11,693 nucleotides of DNA from an uncultured Clostridia bacterium (GTDB taxonomy: Bacteria > Bacillota > Clostridia > Oscillospirales > Acutalibacteraceae), in assembly GCA_937898195.1 (NCBI GenBank), contig CALEJD010000014.1, positions 1 through 11,693 of the forward strand, written 5' to 3'. The position numbers and the translations under genes are program-made. Position 1 is the stretch's first letter, and each line of letters begins with the position of its first letter. The notes under the pieces are model-generated. The model ran no database searches, was not told the origin of the DNA, and worked only from the letters and a program-made list of their open reading frames with translations. Of this stretch, positions 6,993 through 11,693 are shown in pieces.

Positions 6993-9900
6993 TTAGTTAT
7001 ATTTTCTTTTCTTCTTTGTATCAATTAGAACAATCGCAAACATACAAGTCATTGAAAGCATTACACAAACAATATAAATATTATAATTTTCATAACTGTC
7101 CGTATTTGGGATTACAGGGTTATTGTTTTTATCTGTATTTTTATTATCTTCTGTATTCTCTTTATTGTCAGTAACATTTTGATTTGTATTGTTTTGTGTA
7201 TTATCTACATTGTCTTTGTTGTCTGTGTCTTCTTTATCGACAGGTGCGTTTTCAGGTGGTTGTTTTTCGTTTTCGTCGCCTTGTGGTGGCGAGTAAATTT
7301 CGTATTGAAGATTCACTGTATCGCAGTAGTTACCAACACCCTCAACTGCAACAAAAGCAATACCTACACCTTTATTGTTAGAATAAGTTACAATATAGTC
7401 TTCGCCCTTAACAAGTGTTGTACCATTTTTCACTACGCTGATTTTAGGCTCAACTGCAACACCGTTATATTCCATATTACCGCTTACTGAAATGTCTTGT
7501 TCGGTAATCTCACAAGGAAGAATTGTAAAATTATAACTTCTTTCGCCCTCATAAAGACCCATACCGATTATTGTGACCGTTGCTGTACCTGCATTCACAT
7601 TATTCTGTAGTGAAACGGTATAGTCAACACCCTCGGTGAGTAGCTCTGTACCAAAATAGACTTCCATTTCAGGTTTGAGTTCAGTTCCGTCATAGGTTTC
7701 GGTCATTTCAGTTTCAGAGAACACTGTAAATGAGTAAACGCTGTTTTTGTTGATGTTAAAGGTTTGCTTTACAACACCGCTGTAATTACCAATACCGCTG
7801 ATTACCACAGTTGCAACACCTTTTTCAACGTTGTTCTCGTATTTCACAGTATAATCAACATCTTTTACAAGAACAATGTCACCAAGAGCAACTGCTACAA
7901 CCGGAGTGATTTCATTACCTGTGTATGTCTGGTCGGAAATTATAGAAACCGTTGCATTTTCAAGGCTCTTACCGAAAATTCTAAACTGAACACGCTGTGT
8001 ACCGCAGAAGTTGCCCATACCGTAAATTACTATTGTACCATAACCTGAATTTACATTTTCAAAGTAGCGGATTTCATAGTCAACGCCTTCAACAAGCGTG
8101 AATCCGTTCCATTTTATCACGGGCTTTGGTGTAAGCTCTTCACCTGTGTAAATCATATCGTTATTCTTTGAAACGGTAGCCTCGGTAATATCACGACGAA
8201 CAATATTGTAGTAACAATCAACCGTACCTGTGTAATTGCCCAATCCTTTAATTGTAAAGAACATTGAGCCGGCGTTTGTGCCATTGTTGTATGTAATTGT
8301 GTAGTCAATGCCCTCTGCGAGTTCTATGTCACCATTCTTGACAACAACTTTAGGTCTTACTGCTTCACCTGAATACTCGTTGTCCACTACATATTCAACG
8401 GTGAGGGTTGAAGCATCTCTTTTTGTAATTGTGAAAGATGTACCCATTTCAGGAATCCCCTCAAAATTACCGACGAAAACAACCTTTACCAATCCTTTTC
8501 CTACTTCGATATTGTCACTATATACCAATATATAATCTCGTTCTTGCACAAGATTCATTGTACCTATGCCAACTATAACGCTTGGACAAATTTCTTTTCC
8601 TGTATAAGCACACACACCACCATCAACAACATTTATATTGATGGTATTACAAGGAATATCATATATCTGTGCGTAATTATATGCCTCACTATCTTCTCCG
8701 CAATAGAAAGTAAGTTTATCGCAATTGTAGAAAATGGTTTCACTATTATTTCTAAAATAACCATTAGCTGTGCCGAATACGACTGTTGTCAATTCAGTAC
8801 AGTTTGCAAAAGCAGAATCAAAGATATTATAGTTATTCAATAAAGAAATGTGTTTAAGGTTTTTACAATCTGAAAATGCACCTTTCTTAATATACACGGT
8901 CTTCTTCAAATCAATTTCTTCAATCTGACTACCATGGAACATATTGATTGCTATTACATTAAAGTAACCATCTCTGCAAGTAAATTTTTCGATAGAAGAA
9001 TACTCAAAAGCATATTGTGACTGAAATTGAGAATATATATCGTCACCTTGAACAGTAAAATCTGCAACCGGTTTACCGGTCAGTTCAAGCTCTTTAATAT
9101 ACTGTGTTTTTGAAAATGCGTATTCATAAATTCTTATTTCCTTATCAGCGGGAACAACACTTGCGGTTGAATAGCTTGCATCTGTTTTGTATGCAGGATA
9201 TTTTAACAAACCAATAAAGTTAGAACCACCGTAATCAGAATAATTGTAATACAATACTCCGTCATGTGAGAAATACAATTTATTTTCGGGTGCTACATCT
9301 ATTCTTTCTAATCCGTCAAGAGTCGGTAAGCCGATTGATTCAGGACGAGATTGGAATTTAGGTCCAAGATAAAGATATTTAACATTTGTGCAACCCATAA
9401 ATACATTTTCGGTTGTCAGGTCGTAATCCTTAAACCAATCCATATTATCAGGAAGAACTATTTTATCAAAACCTGTGCAATTAGCGAAAGCGTAACTGCC
9501 AATTTCATGTATTGTAAATTCGGTAAATTTATCAAATGAAGTAAGTGCTGAGCAACCATAAAAAGCACACAATTCAATTTCAAGCCATTTGCTTTTATCA
9601 AGCAAAGCTAACACTTCATCAGTTGCAATTGATTTACAGTTAAAAAATGCACCTGCAGATATTTCGTTACTGCTTGTTCCTGTTCTTACAACCCTTGAAT
9701 CAATTGTTGTAAGTTTTTCGCAGTTCTTGAACATATAGTCAGCAATTACCCAGTTTGAAAGGAATGTAACTTTTTCAAGATTTACACAATCATTAAACAT
9801 ATATTCTGCAGTATTTTTTCTTACAATTGCTTCTTTCAAGTTTGTGCAACCATCAAACAAATATGAAGAACCATTACCAACTGTGGCTTTTTCAAGTTTT

Positions 9901-10814
9901 TTACAATTTGCAAAAACATCGTCAACCAATTTAACTGTGTCAGGAATATCAATCTCTGTAAGCGCTGTATTTTCGAAAGCATATCCTCTTATTTCGCTTA
10001 ACACTTCAAAATTAACCTTATCAAGACTTGTGCAATCTGCAAACATTCCCTCATAAACTACACCGTAGTTTTCAGAAAAAGTTACCTCTTTAAGTTTTTC
10101 ACATCCATAAAACACTCCATCAGGATATGTAATTTCTACTTTACCACCTGAATATTTTGTTTCTTCAAGATATGGTTTACCGTCAATTACAACGCTCTCA
10201 AGTTCAAGTGAATAGTCAAATGCACAAGGTCCAACAAGAACGCCTTCAGGAATATACAAGGTTTTTATGCTTGTGCTTGAAAATGCTGAAAAACCAATTG
10301 TGCAATCGCTGACATTTCCGAATGTGATTGTTTCAACATTGATGCAGTCACCAAAAGCCCACGGGTCAATAGTTTTTACATTATCAGGAATATAAATTTC
10401 TTTTAAGGCATAGTTACTACAAAAAGCAGACCAACCAATTTCAACAAGACTCTCTGGCAAATCTATACTTTCAATATTCTCGCAATCACCAAAAGCTGAA
10501 TCACTGATTTTTGTAACAGCGTCAGGGAAAACAACACTTTTAATGTTAAGATTTTCTCTGAAAACTCTTGGTCCTATTTCTGTAACGGTATAACCCTTTA
10601 TTGTTTCGGGAATAACCAAATCAATTGCTGTTCTTTCTGATTCAAAGCCTGTAATTCTTGCATTAGTTTCGTCAAGAACAACATACTCATAAATATCACC
10701 TGTTGGGTCTTGATACCTGTTTGCTTTAGTTGCCGCACTGCTTTGTACTGCAAATACTGTAAACAATGAAATAATTATTATGAGTAAACTTAAATATTTT
10801 GCGATTTTCTTCAT
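6993..10814 (-). CDS. Large surface protein: BspA-type LRR, six Ig-like repeats, sortase-like anchor
   Basis: A 1273-residue exported protein, probably cell-wall attached and possibly an adhesin or carbohydrate/host-binding protein; no ligand can be read from the sequence. A signal peptide covers about 1-28 (KK, hydrophobic core, VQSSAA cleavage region). Residues about 60-720 are BspA-type leucine-rich repeats of the form 'FxxCxxLxxIxLPxxVxxIgxxAF'. Residues about 728-1175 hold six tandem Ig-like repeats with the pattern YTGxxxxP...EGxDYTVxYxNNxNxGTATVxIxGxGNYxG...FxI. An Asn/Asp/Glu-rich stalk follows (about 1176-1232), then IPNTD (1235-1239), a hydrophobic helix (about 1246-1265) and KKKRK, the layout of a sortase substrate. 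The start follows AAAGGAGG by 9 bases. That ribosome binding site lies inside the end of the upstream gene, whose TGA is one base away, so the two form a coupled pair. The terminator is at 6945-6968. Confidence 0.9.
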   Translation of the reverse strand: MKKIAKYLSLLIIIISLFTVFAVQSSAATKANRYQDPTGDIYEYVVLDETNARITGFESERTAIDLVIPETIKGYTVTEIGPRVFRENLNIKSVVFPDAVTKISDSAFGDCENIESIDLPESLVEIGWSAFCSNYALKEIYIPDNVKTIDPWAFGDCINVETITFGNVSDCTIGFSAFSSTSIKTLYIPEGVLVGPCAFDYSLELESVVIDGKPYLEETKYSGGKVEITYPDGVFYGCEKLKEVTFSENYGVVYEGMFADCTSLDKVNFEVLSEIRGYAFENTALTEIDIPDTVKLVDDVFANCKKLEKATVGNGSSYLFDGCTNLKEAIVRKNTAEYMFNDCVNLEKVTFLSNWVIADYMFKNCEKLTTIDSRVVRTGTSSNEISAGAFFNCKSIATDEVLALLDKSKWLEIELCAFYGCSALTSFDKFTEFTIHEIGSYAFANCTGFDKIVLPDNMDWFKDYDLTTENVFMGCTNVKYLYLGPKFQSRPESIGLPTLDGLERIDVAPENKLYFSHDGVLYYNYSDYGGSNFIGLLKYPAYKTDASYSTASVVPADKEIRIYEYAFSKTQYIKELELTGKPVADFTVQGDDIYSQFQSQYAFEYSSIEKFTCRDGYFNVIAINMFHGSQIEEIDLKKTVYIKKGAFSDCKNLKHISLLNNYNIFDSAFANCTELTTVVFGTANGYFRNNSETIFYNCDKLTFYCGEDSEAYNYAQIYDIPCNTININVVDGGVCAYTGKEICPSVIVGIGTMNLVQERDYILVYSDNIEVGKGLVKVVFVGNFEGIPEMGTSFTITKRDASTLTVEYVVDNEYSGEAVRPKVVVKNGDIELAEGIDYTITYNNGTNAGSMFFTIKGLGNYTGTVDCYYNIVRRDITEATVSKNNDMIYTGEELTPKPVIKWNGFTLVEGVDYEIRYFENVNSGYGTIVIYGMGNFCGTQRVQFRIFGKSLENATVSIISDQTYTGNEITPVVAVALGDIVLVKDVDYTVKYENNVEKGVATVVISGIGNYSGVVKQTFNINKNSVYSFTVFSETEMTETYDGTELKPEMEVYFGTELLTEGVDYTVSLQNNVNAGTATVTIIGMGLYEGERSYNFTILPCEITEQDISVSGNMEYNGVAVEPKISVVKNGTTLVKGEDYIVTYSNNKGVGIAFVAVEGVGNYCDTVNLQYEIYSPPQGDENEKQPPENAPVDKEDTDNKDNVDNTQNNTNQNVTDNKENTEDNKNTDKNNNPVIPNTDSYENYNIYIVCVMLSMTCMFAIVLIDTKKKRKYN
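7290..8633 (-). repeat. Six tandem Ig-like protein repeats (coding)
   Basis: Within the large surface protein, six units of about 70-78 residues start near residues 728, 801, 876, 951, 1026 and 1103. Each contains a [Y/E]xG...P core, a DYxVxYxxN strand and a GxGNYxG turn. The units are clearly related but divergent at protein level, so this is an old domain array rather than a recent DNA duplication. Unit 1 is the least typical (VGNFEGIPEMG). Confidence 0.8.
8640..10631 (-). repeat. BspA-type leucine-rich repeat array (coding)
   Basis: Residues about 62-725 of the large surface protein. Recognisable units include AFGDCENIESIDLPESLVEI, AFGDCINVETITF, MFADCTSLDKVNF, LFDGCTNLKEAIV, MFNDCVNLEKVTF and AFANCTELTTVVF. 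The Cys before xxL is regularly kept. A less regular stretch at about 455-560, around LTTENVFMGCTNVKYLYLG and FSHDGVLYYNYSD, interrupts the array. The array closes with GEDSEAYNYAQIYDIPCN, the usual end of such arrays. Confidence 0.85.
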
Positions 10815-10815
10815 A

Positions 10816-11693
10816 TCAGTTAGCCTCCTTTACTCTGATTAAATAGCTGAATGAACAGCCCTCATACTCTACTGTTATTATTCGGTTTGCGGGTGTTTCT
10901 GTTGAAAATCCGTAAACATTGCATTCGTCAATCGAAATTTGTTTTATTTCGCCATTATCATAGTGTGCGGTGATTTTAAGTCCGCTAAAATTGGCAGTTT
11001 CACCCACTATATAATTCCGTTTGAAACTGTCTGTAAATTCACCCGTAAGTTTAATTACTATTGGTGCGGCTGTTGCATCTTCATTAACTCTTGTAAAAGG
11101 CTCTGCCGTTGCAGTTTCTGTTGCAGTTTCCTTGGGTGTTGTTGTAGGGCTTAAAACTTCAGATAAATTAGGATTAATTGGAGTAATCTGTGGTTTTGGT
11201 TTTACCGTACCCTCCTGCTTTCCAACCTTTTCGGTTGTGCTTTCTGTCGTTTCCTCACTTACATCTTCAGTTGTTGTTTCTGTAGTTGCTGTGGTTGTTG
11301 AATTATCAATTTTTGTTTCGTCTGTAAAGATGTTTTGTACTGCTGATGCGACATATTCAATCATATCATATCCAGTTGCTTTTTCAGTAATTGTATTAGC
11401 TGAAATTACAAAAGCCATAACAGCACAAGCTGTAAGGGTAATTTTCATAGCAAGGCTTAAATTTTTCCATTTTTTATTGCCAGTAATACTATTGGTAAAT
11501 TCATCAACTGTTTGAAGTTTCCAAAATACTCGAGCAACACCTTTTTCATCATACAACTCGTTTAATGCATCAGTATAAGCATCAATTAAATCAAAATCAA
11601 TTTCATCATCTGCTTTTGCAAGTTCAATATCTATAAGTTCATTCATAGCTATAATAAGTTCTTGACGAAATAAGTTATCATTAAAAATGTTAT
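10816..11693 (-). CDS. Single-pass membrane protein with Big_3 Ig-like domain (possible anti-sigma-type regulator), 5' end open
   Basis: The first in-window ATG (11646) gives 276 residues, but that ATG has no Shine-Dalgarno. The frame stays open to the window edge, adding NIFNDNLFRQELIIA, so the true start is probably outside. Numbered from that ATG: an acidic, helical, cytoplasmic N-terminus (1-60), one membrane helix (about 66-85), a Thr/Glu-rich extracellular linker (about 116-184), then a C-terminal domain (about 199-272) with YIVGETANFSGLKITAHYDNG, the strand pattern of bacterial Ig-like group 3 domains, ending at ITVEYEGCSFSYLIRV. The topology, cytoplasmic helices inside and binding domain outside, resembles membrane anti-sigma factors, but no zinc-binding or RsgI motif is visible, so this is a guess. 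Its stop is one base from the start of the large surface protein, implying coupled expression and perhaps partnership. Confidence 0.75.
   Translation of the reverse strand, partial: NIFNDNLFRQELIIAMNELIDIELAKADDEIDFDLIDAYTDALNELYDEKGVARVFWKLQTVDEFTNSITGNKKWKNLSLAMKITLTACAVMAFVISANTITEKATGYDMIEYVASAVQNIFTDETKIDNSTTTATTETTTEDVSEETTESTTEKVGKQEGTVKPKPQITPINPNLSEVLSPTTTPKETATETATAEPFTRVNEDATAAPIVIKLTGEFTDSFKRNYIVGETANFSGLKITAHYDNGEIKQISIDECNVYGFSTETPANRIITVEYEGCSFSYLIRVKEAN

Noticed and set aside
7179..7490. Plus-strand 103-residue hydrophobic open frame
   Set aside because: It lies antisense to the Asn/Asp-rich stalk and last Ig repeat of the surface protein. Hydrophobicity comes from the complement of AAY/GAY codons, and there is no ribosome binding site or family resemblance.
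6993..10814. CRISPR array or DNA-level tandem repeat inside the surface protein gene
   Set aside because: The repeats are visible at protein level only. The DNA units are divergent, vary in length and lie in one continuous open reading frame.
11021..11515. Plus-strand 164-residue open frame rich in Val and Ser
   Set aside because: It is the antisense of the Thr-rich linker and membrane helix of the minus-strand membrane protein. Its composition is explained by complement of Thr/Glu codons, and no ribosome binding site precedes it.

Overview
This window looks like a chromosomal segment from a low-GC, Gram-positive (Bacillota, probably Clostridia / Oscillospiraceae-like gut) bacterium. The basis is AT-rich DNA, strong GGAGG-type ribosome binding sites, an rpsO-pnp pair, an mreB-mreC-mreD-PBP2 rod-shape operon, and a very large surface protein made of BspA-type leucine-rich repeats and bacterial Ig-like repeats with a sortase-like C-terminus. 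All supported genes are on the minus strand, so transcription runs from the right end of the window to the left. I see no plus-strand gene, tRNA, rRNA, CRISPR array or insertion sequence.

Layout in the direction of transcription. (1) 11693-10816: a membrane protein, open at the window edge, with a cytoplasmic N-terminal part, one membrane helix, a Thr-rich linker and a Big_3-type Ig-like domain. (2) 10814-6993: a 1273-residue secreted surface protein (signal peptide, LRR, six Ig-like repeats, Asn/Asp-rich stalk, IPNTD sorting-like signal), separated from gene 1 by a single base and so probably translationally coupled. The pair ends in an intrinsic terminator at 6945-6968. (3) 6882-2386: the mreB, mreC, mreD, mrdA (class B PBP) operon, driven by a near-consensus extended -10 promoter whose -35 box lies inside the preceding terminator hairpin. 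(4) 2288-1374: a small RCC1-repeat lipoprotein. (5) 1222-953: rpsO, with its own consensus-like promoter and a leader of about 100 nt that can fold to hide the rpsO Shine-Dalgarno. (6) 769-1: the N-terminal third of pnp, preceded by a spacer with mutually exclusive hairpins.

Functionally, the middle block is the elongasome: the MreB filament, the MreC/MreD membrane linkers and the transpeptidase that inserts lateral wall. The rpsO-pnp block joins a 30S subunit protein to the main phosphorolytic 3'-5' exoribonuclease. The right-hand pair and the RCC1 lipoprotein are cell-envelope proteins of unknown role. The most interesting observations are regulatory: the rpsO leader switch, the rpsO-pnp spacer, and the terminator/promoter overlap before mreB. 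The coupled membrane-protein/surface-adhesin pair is the best candidate for an undescribed system.
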